DNA of 64,000 nucleotides from Lithospermum erythrorhizon. Lineage: Eukaryota; Streptophyta; Magnoliopsida; Boraginales; Boraginaceae. The DNA lies in the NCBI GenBank assembly GCA_019722365.1, contig JADFUC010001736.1, positions 1-64,000 of the forward strand, written 5' to 3'. Made by a program: the position numbers and the translations under genes. The notes beneath the pieces are model-generated. The model ran no database searches. It was not told the DNA's origin and worked only from the letters and a program-made list of their open reading frames with translations. Within the stretch, counting starts at the first letter, position 1. Each line of letters begins with the position of its first letter. This document shows, in pieces, positions 38,601-49,353 of this stretch.

Positions 38601-39134
38601 TTTTTATTACAGTGCTTGATCTACCAAATTTCATACTAGCTTAGATTTTAAAAGCTTTTTGCATACTATAAACTTGTTTGTTGTTTTGATACAAACTTGA
38701 TGGAGACTTACAAACACGATTGCTTAAAATGCAAATTTCATGCTTAGATTTTAAAAGCTTTTTTTGCATACTGTACTAAGTTTATCATATTAACTTATTA
38801 CTTTCTTTTCTTGACAGATAATAAAAAAGAAAATGAACAAGTTGTGAGATCTTGAATGAGTTTTAAGTAGTTGGGTCCTTACTTTTTATTGGTTTATCAT
38901 GGATCACAGATTATGTTTGTGGGCATTAAAACATTGTAGATTTTAACTTTATGCTTATTCGGGTTGTTTCGTATAATCCATATTACATCTACGTAAAAAA
39001 CGAATAACACGAATCGTGCAGAAACCGATTCACATACATGAAAAACTGAAAAAGCAGTTCACAGAGGCAGATAAAAGCGAAATATCAAGATTTAGTCACT
39101 GAAAATGGAACGAATCGCACCGATGGCCATCCTA
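35638..39134 (+). mobile_element. hAT-superfamily DNA transposon, decayed
   Basis: Ends are TAAGGGATGGCCA at 35637-35649 and, inverted, TGGCCATCCTA at 39124-39134, short TIRs typical of hAT. Between them lie decayed but ordered transposase pieces from a BED zinc finger to the C-terminal dimerisation domain. Near both ends are subterminal 'aaccgaat'/'cgaatcg' words, as often seen in hAT elements. No clear 8-bp target duplication. The right end is about 100 bp upstream of the polyphenol oxidase leader, so the insertion forms part of that gene's upstream region. Confidence 0.75.
36515..38850 (+). pseudogene. hAT transposase remnant
   Basis: In order: a BED finger remnant (SIAWNHF at 36523, SKCNHCGTTYDC near 36577-36612); VDNASYNDT at 37132-37158; LLLHVRCAGHIL near 37225-37260; RWNLALCMLEMA near 37418-37455; EKFVKYWGK near 37829-37855; and the dimerisation region at 38155-38490 (FVSIVSSEAAFSTSGR, SRLAPSTIEALICTQNWLK). 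A final short exon (NKKENEQVVRS, stop) appears to follow an acceptor at 38818. Many stops and shifts between these pieces make it inactive. The C-terminal 96-codon frame at 38237-38527 is the best preserved part. Confidence 0.75.
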
Positions 39135-39305
39135 CTGGTCACATATACTCCAAGCCATTTTTCCTTATTTCTCTTTAGATTTAAAAATCCTACAAACCCC
39201 GTTTTCCACGGTTCGCAACTATAAGTAATTTTGAACAAAGAAGCAAATGTCATCCACCATCACATGCACACCAATAATCCCCTTAGCTTCCATATCTTTT
39301 TATCC

Positions 39306-41798
39306 ATGGCTTCTATTATTTCTCCAAAACCTACTAATAAAGTTTCACATGCTGCCTTCTCTTCTTCCAGACTCCCCTCACTAGCTATACCATCCCAATT
39401 TAACCTCAATGGAAGGTTTAACAAGAACACTACCTTCAAAGTTTCATGCAAAGCCAACAACAATAATAATGATGAAGTTTCCCAAAATTCACTAGACAGG
39501 AGAAATGTTCTTCTTGGCCTAGGAGGCTTATATGGTAGTGCCAATCTACTCAATGCTAATAATGAACCATTAGCTTTAGCTACTCCAATTGTAGCTCCTG
39601 ATGTAACAAAATGTGGTCCAGCACAGATATCAAAGGACAAAGTTGTCCCAGAAAATTGCTGTCCTCCAGTGCCTTCAAAGATTATAGATTATGTGTTACC
39701 AAAACCAACTGTTATGCGTGTGAGACCACCTGCTCATCTTCTCTCAAAACAGTACCTTGCTAAATTTGAAAAAGCTGTTGAGTTAATGAAAGCTCTGCCT
39801 GAAGATGATCCAAGAAATTTCAAACAACAAGCACATATCCATTGTGCTTACTGCAATGGTTCATATGATCAAATTGGTTTCCCTGATCTTGATCTTCAAG
39901 TCCATTTCTCATGGCTTTTTTTCCCATTTCATAGATGGTATTTGTACTTTTATGAAAGGATTTTGGGGAAGTTGATTGATGATCCAACTTTTGGACTACC
40001 CTTTTGGAATTGGGACACTCCGAGGGGTATGACAATGCCTGCCGTTTTTCTTGATCCAAAATCACCTCTTTATGACTCAAAAAGAAATCAGGCATTTTTA
40101 CCCCCTGTAATTCTTGACTTGAAGTATGATGGAAGCGAACCCTCTTTCACAAATCCTATTGAAGCCATCACAAATAACTTAATTGTTATGTATAGGCAAA
40201 TGGTGACAAATGCTTCGACCGGAATCGATTTTCTTGGCCAGCCTTATGTGGCAGGAACCGCACCCAACCCTGGAATGGGCTCGATTGAAAATCTTCCTCA
40301 TACCCCTGTTCTAGGTTAAAGTAGATTCAAAATAAAATTTAGCCTTGTAATACCCAAAGGGAGGCGTTCGATATATACAATTAATTTTAATATTTGATAT
40401 TTTATGTTAATTCGAAATCGTTACAAAACAATCTTTGAATTTTCTTTTAATTAATAAATATTTTTTATTTTTTGAAGATATATTGCTCTGAATAATTAGC
40501 AATATAATATCTTCTAATTTATAATAAATCTGATGCGTAGAATCTTTTATGCCAAATGAAATATATAAAAATATAAATATTACTTTATGCGTTATTATAA
40601 AAATAATATTATGAAATTATTTTCAAAAAGCAATTTAATTATATAAATTTTATATTTATTAAAATAATAATAATTAAGTAATTAATAATTAAATGGTTCA
40701 TCTACGATATAAGGTAATTTAGTAATTAATAATGTAAAAAATAAAGAAACACAACCGTTATTCAATATTTTATATATGTTATTGATTAGTGATAGTGATT
40801 TATTAATAAGGTATGAGCTTATCTATCTATAACAATTTATTTTAGTATCATTGTATGAATGTCACATACATACTCTTTAACAATTTATTATCACCCATAA
40901 CTATGAACATTTCTAAGTAAACGGACATCATTATTTGAAGAATGAAGAAAGTGATGTGGAAGCTTGGTCTCACTATAGTAACATTAATATATTGCTTTAA
41001 TGTGATGTTTTATTGCTTTAATGTGATGTTTTATTCTACTACTGCAACAGGTGGGTTGGAGATCCTAGGGAAGACAATCGTGAAGATATGGGAAATTTCT
41101 ACTCAGCTGGAAATGATGTGATGTTTTATAGCCACCATGCTAATGTTGATAGAATGTGGGTCATTTGGCAACAATTAGGTGGTAAAAAGAGGAGGGAACC
41201 AAACACTCCAGATTTCCTGGATTCCTCTTTCTTGTTTTATGATGAAAATGCTCAGCCTGTGAGAGTCAAAACTAGAGATTGCATAAACAACAAAAAAATG
41301 GGATTTGAATATGCAAATGTTGATATTCCCTGGTTAAAATCCAGGCCTGCTCCAAGGAATGCAAAATCCGGGATTGCTAAGAAATCAGGGGCACCTAAAG
41401 TTGCCAACACCCTGCCTGCTGTTCTTGACAAAAGGATTCAAGTACTTGTTCCAAGGCCTAGGAAATCAAGAAGTACAAAAGAGAAAGACGACGAGGAAGA
41501 AATCTTGGTTATTGAAGGAATTGAGTTCCCGGTTGATCAGTATGTTAAGTTTGATGTGTTTATCAATGATGAAGATGAAGCTGAGCCTAGCTTTGATAAG
41601 TCTGAGTATTTGGGTAGTTTTGCTAATTTGCCTCACAGGACCAAAGGAAAACAGGTGGTTGTTACTTCACAGAGGTTTGGTTTGAGTGAACCACTTGAGG
41701 ATTTGAAAGCTGAAGATGATGATTCTGTATTGGTGACTTTGGTACCCAAAATTGGGGATGTGAAAGTTGGTGGAATCAAAATTATATTTGCTTCTTAA
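39306..41798 (+). CDS. PPO: polyphenol oxidase (catechol oxidase/tyrosinase), chloroplastic; one-base phase error at the exon junction
   Basis: Type-3 copper enzyme of the thylakoid lumen that oxidises phenols to quinones. Start chosen at MASIISPKP (39306); in-frame ATGs at 39231 and 39264 lie upstream. Exon 1 (39306-40314) encodes a two-part transit peptide with twin Arg (residues 65-66) before a hydrophobic stretch, the Cys pattern CGPA...CCPPVP, and the CuA site: H179 in HIHCAYC, H200 in QVHFSW, H209 in FPFHRW. Exon 2 (41051-41798) has [28 protein letters not shown] CuB sequence and the KFDV domain (YVKFDVFIN). The exons do not join in phase: exon 1 ends CCT GTT CTA G and exon 2 opens G TGG GTT. 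Homologs read HTPVHxWVGD, so one base appears to be missing exactly in the second CuB histidine codon. Unless this is a sequencing error, translation stops before the CuB half. Confidence 0.88.
40345..40900 (-). repeat. dispersed AT-rich repeat filling the PPO intron
   Basis: Starts near 'aatacccaaagggaggcg' 30 bases after the splice donor. It shares blocks with 43632-43930 and with the minus strand of 56600-56890 ('ttttaattaataaatatttt', 'ttttttgaagatat', 'tataaatattactttat'). Probably a diverged member of the Helitron-like family described at 43632 and 56890. Confidence 0.35.
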
Positions 41799-42480
41799 AA
41801 GTAGGGTGTTTGATTTGTTTGGTCACATTTACTGTGGCGTTGTTGGTCTAGTGTTTGATCAAGTCACCCTTAGTTTCATTTCATGTTCGCGAACTTGAGA
41901 ATAAACCATTTTGAGTGCTTAATTTTGGTAATACTTTGGTATTATCAATGTGTTGTGCAAGTGGAATAAAAAGTTGGTTGTTAGTTTGTTGTGTTGATGA
42001 ATTGTACTATTAATTTATTTATTTTTAAATTTGCGATGAAAAGTATGTAATATTGTAAATTACGAATATAAATATTAATTATTATAAATAAATAAATAAT
42101 ATAGAAATTTATAATTAAAGACAGCTAGAGTAAGTACTACAAATAAAGTAGAATAGAGGATTGAACCCAAGATCTCCTTATAAAAGCTTGATCCAAGTGT
42201 GATCAGGCTATTGAGCTATCGGTATTGTACTATTAAGTTGAAGTAACTTTTATTTAGTTTGTTTATGGACTTAATTTGCAAAGTTAACTTCTTGATTACT
42301 TTCAATTTAAGTGAAAGGGGAGATGATAGTTAATTGGTAATCAATCTGCTTCTCGGGATTATTCATCGGCTTAAAAAGTGGGCATAAACGCACAAACCAT
42401 CACGCTTCGATTAGTGGTAAGTTAAATCATCGATTTTACATAAATGTAAATGTTGCACCTAGATCCTTATCTTTAATAGA
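41799..42480. other. PPO 3' flank and short gene-free interval
   Basis: Contains the 3' untranslated region of PPO (GT-rich stretch and AATAAA-like words near 41900-42000) and a SINE-like fragment at 42130-42245. No ORF of note. Confidence 0.4.
42130..42245 (-). repeat. tRNA-derived SINE-like element
   Basis: On the minus strand: box A-like 'tagctcaatagcc' (about 42206-42218) and box B-like GGGTTCAATCC (42158-42168) with Pol III spacing, followed by an AT-rich tail. It resembles a tRNA-headed SINE and not a tRNA, since no acceptor stem can be formed. Confidence 0.45.
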
Positions 42481-42484
42481 CCAT

Positions 42485-42765
42485 TACATATTAATTTCTT
42501 TTCGTTCTCTTTACTGTTTCCTTTCTACGCTAAATTTTTTGTTTCAAATTATTTTTCTTTCTAACATAAAAAATTATAATTTTATATTTTCAATGTACTT
42601 TTTATCTACTTTTTCTTATTAAATTATCAATCAATCAATGATATAGTTTCAATTAATTATCATTCTACATTTTCAATATATTTTTTGACTACTTTTTAAT
42701 TTTCTTAATTTATGCCAAGAAATTTACTGTGAAGACAATTAAAAGAACGAGTAGAGTAATAAGTA
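42485..42765 (-). mobile_element. MITE family 1, copy B
   Basis: Opposite orientation to copy A. It contains 'ttttgtttcaaattattttt', 'attttcaatgtactttttat', 'aattatcattctacattttc' and the right end 'gtgaagacaattaaaagaac'. Confidence 0.6.
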
Positions 42766-43631
42766 ACTTATGTGCAATTTATGTATCATAATAAGAATTA
42801 TATATGCAATAATTACGTAATTCCATTTACTACTTGCATCAACGCAAACTTAAGCATGCATTCTACCTATGCAATTATTATCTATGAAGAAAGTGCTCTA
42901 TTACGCTTTAACTGGAGCAGCATTGGAAATAAGCTAAGTGATGCATTATCCTAATTTTTCATACTAGCCGAAATACACAAAGAATAAAATTTCAATTAAT
43001 TTAAGAAAAAACTCAAGCTCAATCAATTGAGACATTTCCTAATTTGCCTCTACTTATGGGTAAAGGGCATGATCAAACTTATCTATGAGGAAAGCAACCA
43101 ATTTTTAATCTTTCAAGCACTTTCAACATTTTTTTAAAGTGTAAAAGGCTCAATTATTGAACATTGGCAGAATTATATGTTATCCCTACAGAATATTGGC
43201 AGAATTTATATATTGAAAGGTGGATTTTAGCCGATCCTATGCCTATGTTATCTTCTGAACCTTTTACCCTTCTTGATTGGTACCATCTGTCCAACTCTAC
43301 ATCACACTTTTCATGGTAGACATAGATATATGATTAGACAAAGTGAATGTGCCGCCTATCATTTTCAAGTGGAAGAAAACGGGTATGGAGGCTTGTAGCA
43401 CGAGGCAAATATAATACGAAGTACTTTCGTATCATCAATTTAGCATTAAAGTTCCTATGTTTAATAATAAGGACTTTGGTCATTTTCAAAAAATGCAAAT
43501 TTCCGTCCCAATCACAAAGGAAAAGGATTGGACATAAGGGGTGTTATAAACGATTACAATTTGATTAGTAATTAGGTTTGATTAATTCTCTATCGCTTGC
43601 TAAATTAGTTTATTTTATCCATTTTATTAAA

Positions 43632-43935
43632 CTAGTACAAGCATAGGGACGCGATTTACCTATTATACATAATTAATTTCTTAAATATTTAATATTTTTT
43701 TTTATATTTAATTCAAAATTATTATAAACTCAGGTAAAATTAATTATTTCTCAATTTTTTTCTAATTAATATTTTTACTTTTGAAGCCGATATTTTGATA
43801 ACAAATAACTCTCTTTAAATATAATATAAAAATTACAATAAAATATGACGCCCATAGATGTATATTATACTCTAAACCGAATGCCCATAAAAAATACAAA
43901 TATTACTTTAACACGCTCCCGACTCAGTCCCATGG
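43632..43935 (-). mobile_element. Helitron-like fragment (3' end at 43632)
   Basis: On the minus strand it ends CTAG followed by T, with a short possible hairpin (atagg...ccctat) about 7 bases before the end. The interior ('tttttttctaattaatattt', 'gaagccgatattttgataac', 'ctttaaatataatataaaaa') matches the minus strand of 56600-56890. Both copies start at an ACTAGTA terminus. The Helitron label is tentative. Confidence 0.4.
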
Positions 43936-44149
43936 TGTAATAACTTGTCCCGAAAATTTAAAATATGAGTAAATGCTCTAATTATTAAAATGTTAAGTTG
44001 TTAAATTAATTAATCTAAGTTGGACCCACTTTTTTATGTTCATAGAGTATAAATGTTAACGTTGTAAGCTAGCTTGTCGAGATAAGTTAAAACGGTATAG
44101 ACGATCAATTAAACGACGGCCACCACATAAAATACTCATTACTCCATTC

Positions 44150-44410
44150 ACCACACAACCAAACAAGGCCCAAAAATAAAAAATCTCATCTCCTTCCCCA
44201 ACCCCAAAACCGTGAGCTCCCCTCCCCTCGATTTCTTTTCGCTTTCTTCCTCATCTCTGTGTTCTCTGACTCTAAATTTCTTTTGGAGAAGTTTCCTCTC
44301 ACCATCCTCTACGATTTGATAGAAGAAAGTTGTAATCTTTTCAGCATTTTCGAAAGCATGGTATCGTTGATTTTTTCGCGATTTAAGCCGATTTCGAAGT
44401 TTCAGGTTTA
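44150..44410 (+). promoter_or_regulatory. possible transcribed leader (pyrimidine-rich) ending at a splice donor
   Basis: A sharply pyrimidine-rich tract (ctcccctcccctcgatttctttt..., 44217-44290) of the kind seen in plant 5' leaders. It is followed by ATGGTATCG at 44358 and, after 16 codons, CAG|GTTTAA. No second exon with a recognisable protein was found in the following 2.3 kb. It could be the 5' end of a lost gene or of a non-coding transcript. Confidence 0.25.
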
Positions 44411-47400
44411 AAACGGTATAAAATTATCATCTAAACTTAGATTATGGTACAGGTGCTGATAACACTCTATTTATGGAATCGAAATGTGTCGCAGATGGAT
44501 AGTTGACTTTCTCGCTGACTTTGTAGAACTCTTGAAGTTAGTATGCGTGATTTACTCCATTAAATATTCGGGAGGTTATACTGAGGGAAATAGATGCTCA
44601 AGCTCAGTCGACTTTTCAAGACGAAAGCTGCCTTTTGGCTGCCAAGAAAAAATATAAATTTGTAAAAAGTGACTTGTCGAGTTTAATATAGTTGTTTTCT
44701 TGTGAGTATGTTTCATGACAAGCCGCGCTGATTGACGAGTACGCTGAGGTAGATTTTTGTAAGTTGATTAATATTTTGCCTTTGATTGTTATTAGAAATG
44801 ATTAATTGGGCTTGGGAAAATCGATTAGTTTTGGATTGATTTGATATTGTTTAGAATGCTGCAGATGCAGTAGAAGTGACCGAGAATGTTTATTGTCAGT
44901 GGTCCGGATTTTTGTAGTTTTATTAGTCGCTCAAACACGCTGTAGCAATATTTCCACCTGTAGCTGTTAAGTTGATAATTAAATATGCTCATGAAGTTGA
45001 AATAAAAAACTAAAATATGTTAAGGGTTAAAATTGTAGCAAGTAGTAATTGTAAATTTTTGGGTGTTTTGATTAGACGCTGAACGCGAAAGCGTACTGAT
45101 CGACAGTGAGGCATTGTTATTTCTAGCCACGGAGTACTAATCTCACGGTGTTTTATTTATCGCCAGATATGTATATGTTATCAGATTGGTTATTGTCTGC
45201 GATGCTCACTATTACTTCACCGTAGGAGATGATGCCATGGACGCTGATGGTTATATATTGTCGATTGCGTGTCTCGCTTCGCTGTATTTTCATCTTTGTA
45301 GTTCATGCATTTTGGTGTTTTGCTGGAAGTTGTTTATTTCCTTGTATCGGGTCAGCAGAGTGTGGCTTACTCAATGCATAAGTGTTTTAGAGTAGTCAAG
45401 CTGATATATCCGTGGTCAGACTACCCGGTGTCAGGTCTTATACTACGTATAAGCGAGCTTGTTGATGTATGTTGAGTTGTATTATCCGATATTTGCCTCT
45501 TTATACCCCTAAGAGATAAGCGTTATTTTTGCTTCTGCACTGCTACGATCTCCAGTGGATGCCTTATGTCGACTCTGCATAAGCCCCCCGCAGTCGAGGT
45601 TGATTATATGAGCATTAGTTGTAGAAACCGGATATGAGTTGGCCGAGTTGACTATGTCGAAGGCTGACACCGCTGTTTCGAAGCTAATTAAGTTGCTGAG
45701 TCGATAGAAGTCGTTGGAGTTGATCGAGTGGTTTAGTTGTAAAGGTTGCAGTTTATGTTGTTGAGGTTGTGGAGTTGGGTTTGTTTGGTTGTGTTACGTG
45801 TTGTTTAAACTTTCTATGGTGTTTTGTGATACGTTTTATGACTCATTTATTGGTTATGGATATTGTGTAATATACTGTATGCCTTGATAAAATTATGTCG
45901 AATTACGCTTGGGTGATCATTGATAGTATTATTTGGTTCTCTCAGGATCCTGGTGCTGATATTATTAATCGCTATACCTCCTTTAATGTTAAAATTGAAT
46001 TGGTTAATGGTTGAGATAACTTTTGAATGAGAATATTAGGTACAAACATTTTAAACCGAGGTTCATGCTAGTTTAATGACGTTGATTTATATTTTATAAA
46101 TGGTGGAAATTTGAATTCAAATGTGTTAAGAGATAAGTTATGATCTAACCACGACATTGATATTATCAGGGAATAAGTTCAGATAATTAATTGAAGAATA
46201 TATGAGATAATTCTCAGAGCACAAGTTTACCTCGATTCAAGACATGTGCTCGCTGTTGTATTAAGATAATGTCCATTTGAAAGTTCTTATGATAAACATT
46301 CGTATATCCTAGGAGTGTATATATAGCTATATTTGGGGAAAGTAGCACTTTAAGTGTGAACTAAAAATGATAGTCGAGTCGCATGAAGTTGAATATCGTT
46401 GGAAATTTGCTATATACTTAAGAAAGATAACAAATAGAGAAATAAGTCAGCACATGCGTAGCCATGAGTAAGTCATTGCATTTGAAAGTGGCTTGTTGGC
46501 GTAGTTGGAAAGCCATTAAGGAAAGATTTATCTTGTCGAGAGTAGCATATAAAATTGTGAGATTTTACGTCAGACTCCACAATTATTGTTGTCTCGAAGC
46601 TCAGAAACCCCGTTGTTTGACGTCATGATTTATATTATTACTTTTCAAATAAGCAAGAAATGGCTTAAGTATTTCAATTCAATGGACAAGTTGTATTGTT
46701 TTTATTTATCACAAGTTAAATGAAGTTTCTATTTTATCGTTATCCATCAAGCGACGACTCGATTATTCAAAGTCACGACGGTCCCAACCTCGGTGAGCTC
46801 CACCTCAACCGCATTGTGGCCCTCTTCATCCTTTTGGGGACCCACATGCCAATAGAATGGCTTTTGATCCAAAGTAGACTCTTTACTTGCGGACAAGCCA
46901 GATTTTGTTCTCGACCTCAATCTTTTCAGAATTTTATCGGTAATTTCATCGAAGCGCATCTTTGACGCCAAGGATCATTTTGCTTTTATTCTCGGATTGA
47001 TCATTTCTGTAGTTTGTGCAAATGGTTTTTTATTACGACCACCGATCAGAATTTTTTTTAGTAGATTTTCCGTTATTAATATATCATCGCTTAATTTTTT
47101 AGGGATTTTATATTGAATTATGCATAATTTTGATATATTTAAATTTTTGAATACTAACAATAGTGCATCCATTTGTTTTTTATTACAGGAAGAATTGATT
47201 ACAAGTGTTCATTATTTGAAAGTTAAATAATCTCAAATCAAGTTTATCCATAAATCCATAATATATCGCTTTTGTCATCATTAGCCTTTTAGTTATGTTA
47301 CTCTAACTAGAAAATACGACTGAATATGATGAAAAGCGAAAAAAAAGTTAATCAAGAAAGCTAAAATTCTCAAAAAAGTTTCATTTAATATTCTAATAAT

Positions 47401-47560
47401 CTATCGAATTTAAACTCCATTTTTAAATTAATATGATTATTTATTTTATATATAATAAAAATTATTTAATGTAGGTTCTCATTTACTATCTGAAAGACAA
47501 GTACTCATTTATTATAAGACAACCCCATTTCTGGGCTTAAAACGTATCGATCTAATCGAT
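44411..47560. other. interval with no recognisable gene
   Basis: Less AT-rich than the surrounding intergenic DNA between 44.4 and 46.0 kb. Two small open frames (45186-45395 plus; 46747-46971 minus, MASKMRFDEITDKIL...) have no domain I recognise. No transposon ends were identified. Confidence 0.3.
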
Positions 47561-47760
47561 CATTAATATCAGATCATCGAATTAATTTTCTACGCCGATT
47601 AAATTTGCATTTCATTTAAAAGTACAATTTAAATTCTCATGACCCAATATATAAAATTCATATACGCATTTAATTAAATAATAATAATAATACACACACA
47701 ATAATAATAATAATTCTACTCAAATCATATGATTATTTAACTAATTCTATTATAATAATA

Positions 47761-49020
47761 AGCAAGAAGTACCGTAACCATCACTCATGTTTACCTCTGT
47801 TCCCGTTCGCTCACTCATGAATTATATGGTCCCATTCACTCACTCGTCATTCATTTTTAGTTTTTTACTTTTAACCGGTTAACTTTCTCCGTAAAGTTGA
47901 CCAATTGTTGAACACACGCAAGCCTAAAGACGTGTTCAGTCCAAGGGTAAAATAGTAATTTCATATATTAAAAAACTAATATATTATAATATTTTTGAGA
48001 CAAGCGAAACCAGATGTAAGATGATCAGAGAGGATAAACAATAAGGCATGGCAGTGGAGATCCTCATTTGGCTTCCTAAAACAGAAACAAATTATTACAA
48101 GTTAGACTGATCGACACAAGTTAGCTCTACTAGAGGCCTTCCATTTTGACATGAAGCCCCTCCTACTCTTCCTCATCATAGTCTTCCTCGTCGTCGTCCA
48201 ATTGGGAATTCATCTGAGCAACCTGACGAGGGTCGATGACCATCCTATCTACCTCAGAGATCTCCGGGAATTCATCTGCTTTGGCATCTGCCGCCACTGC
48301 AGGAACAGCACTAGGTGTTGCTATCATAGTGGTTTTATCGCTTCTGCAAAGCTCGATCTCTATGTCATGCCGAGGAGGCTCGCGTTCTCCAAATCTAGGG
48401 CCACGTCCACGACCTCTAGGCCTACCCCTACCCCTCCCACGAACATTGCTGGCCCCCTGGCTCGTTTCGGTTACCATCCTGCCCCTTTTTGAATCTTCAT
48501 CACTCTCGTGTACCTCACCACCTGCAACCTTCCTTCTCTTTGCCATATCACCACCAGCATCAGCACTACCATAGTCAGGAACTTTGCTCACCACCTCTCG
48601 CAGAAAATCAAACACATTGTAACTATGGATACAGTGCCATGCCCATTAACTAATTGCTAGGTTTTGAAAAGATTTTTCAATTTGAAATTTTTTCTTGAAG
48701 TCAAAGAAGCCTTTAAATTACACTAACTCAATGACCTAATTTTGATTTTTGGGAACAATATATTATAATTTTTTTTTTATTTTTTTTAGTTTTTTAATAT
48801 ATGAAATTACTAATTTACCCTTGGACTGAACACGTGCAGGGCACGTGTGTTCACCGACAGTCACTCTCACCTTAAAAAGTTTAACACATTTAAAGAAAAA
48901 AAAACCAAAAAATGATTGACGAAAGGAGTCAAATGACTATAAAATCTTGTTTTAGAAATGAAACAACTTTTAAATGTAAGTGAAATACGAAATACTTTTC
49001 GCTTCCTGCCTTTTCGCCTC
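47761..49020 (-). mobile_element. Pack-MULE carrying part of an NC2-alpha gene
   Basis: Long inverted repeats of about 200 bp or more: 47761-48000 and 48750-49020. Both carry 'cgtgttcagtccaaggg' (47931-47947; inverted at 48818-48834), 'gaacacacg', and then 'tagtaatttcatatattaaa'. Flanks are 'ataataata' on the left and 'taataataa' on the right, consistent with an 8-9-bp MULE target duplication. The related block in the MATE intron lacks the insertion and reads straight through (attataataataataacaat), giving an empty site. The cargo is the 3' half of a host gene. Confidence 0.75.
48163..48636 (-). pseudogene. captured C-terminal fragment of NC2-alpha (DRAP1/NF-YC11-like corepressor subunit)
   Basis: An intact 150-codon frame reads MFDFLREVVSKVPDYG and then a KRRK-containing acidic/basic linker, an RGRGRGRPRGRGRG repeat, PEISEVDRMVIDP and an acidic DDDEEDYDEEE tail. 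Upstream codons in the same frame give HCIHSYNVFDFL (the family has KHCVxSYNVFDFL). This is the part of NC2-alpha right after the histone fold. The histone fold itself, which binds NC2-beta and TBP-DNA, is absent: the upstream sequence is transposon TIR. The 3' untranslated region seems to have been captured as well (48000-48160). A stable protein is possible but it could not form the NC2 heterodimer. Confidence 0.75.
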
Positions 49021-49084
49021 TAATAATAACAACAATAGTTCTACAAAATAACTCTCCTGCTCCTTTTTGGGCTATCTTCCTACC

Positions 49085-49310
49085 ATTTGCAATACGTATT
49101 AAGCGACATGAAAAAATTGTCAAAAAATACATTGAAATGTAGAATGATAATTAATCAAAACTATATCATCGGCTTATTGGATAATTTATGTTAAATATAG
49201 ACAAAAAAGACATTGAAAAATGTAGAATTATAATTTTCCATGCTAAAGACAAGTACTCAAACAAAAATCGACCTGAAAGACAAGTATTAAGGAACTAGGA
49301 GTAATAAATA
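49085..49310 (+). mobile_element. MITE family 1, copy C
   Basis: 'attgtcaaaaaatacattga', 'atgtagaatgataattaatc', 'attataattttccatgctaa' and right end 'gaaagacaagtattaaggaa'. The same insertion is present in the inverted duplicate at 56095-56350. Confidence 0.65.

Positions 49311-49312
<2 letters not shown>

Positions 49313-49352
<40 letters not shown>
49313..49352. repeat. (AAT)n microsatellite
   Basis: About 13 uninterrupted AAT units next to a MITE end. Related tracts lie at 47688-47712, 49395-49412 and, inverted, at 56020-56042 and 56375-56455. Confidence 0.9.

Positions 49353-49353
<1 letters not shown>

Noticed and set aside
39231..39305. PPO translation start at 39231 with 25 extra residues
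   Set aside because: Plastid PPO precursors usually begin MAS...; the extra His-rich residues do not resemble a transit peptide, so 39306 was chosen.
46747..46971. 74-codon minus-strand frame (MASKMRFDEITDKILKRL)
   Set aside because: Composition is protein-like, but no start context, splice partners or known domain were found.
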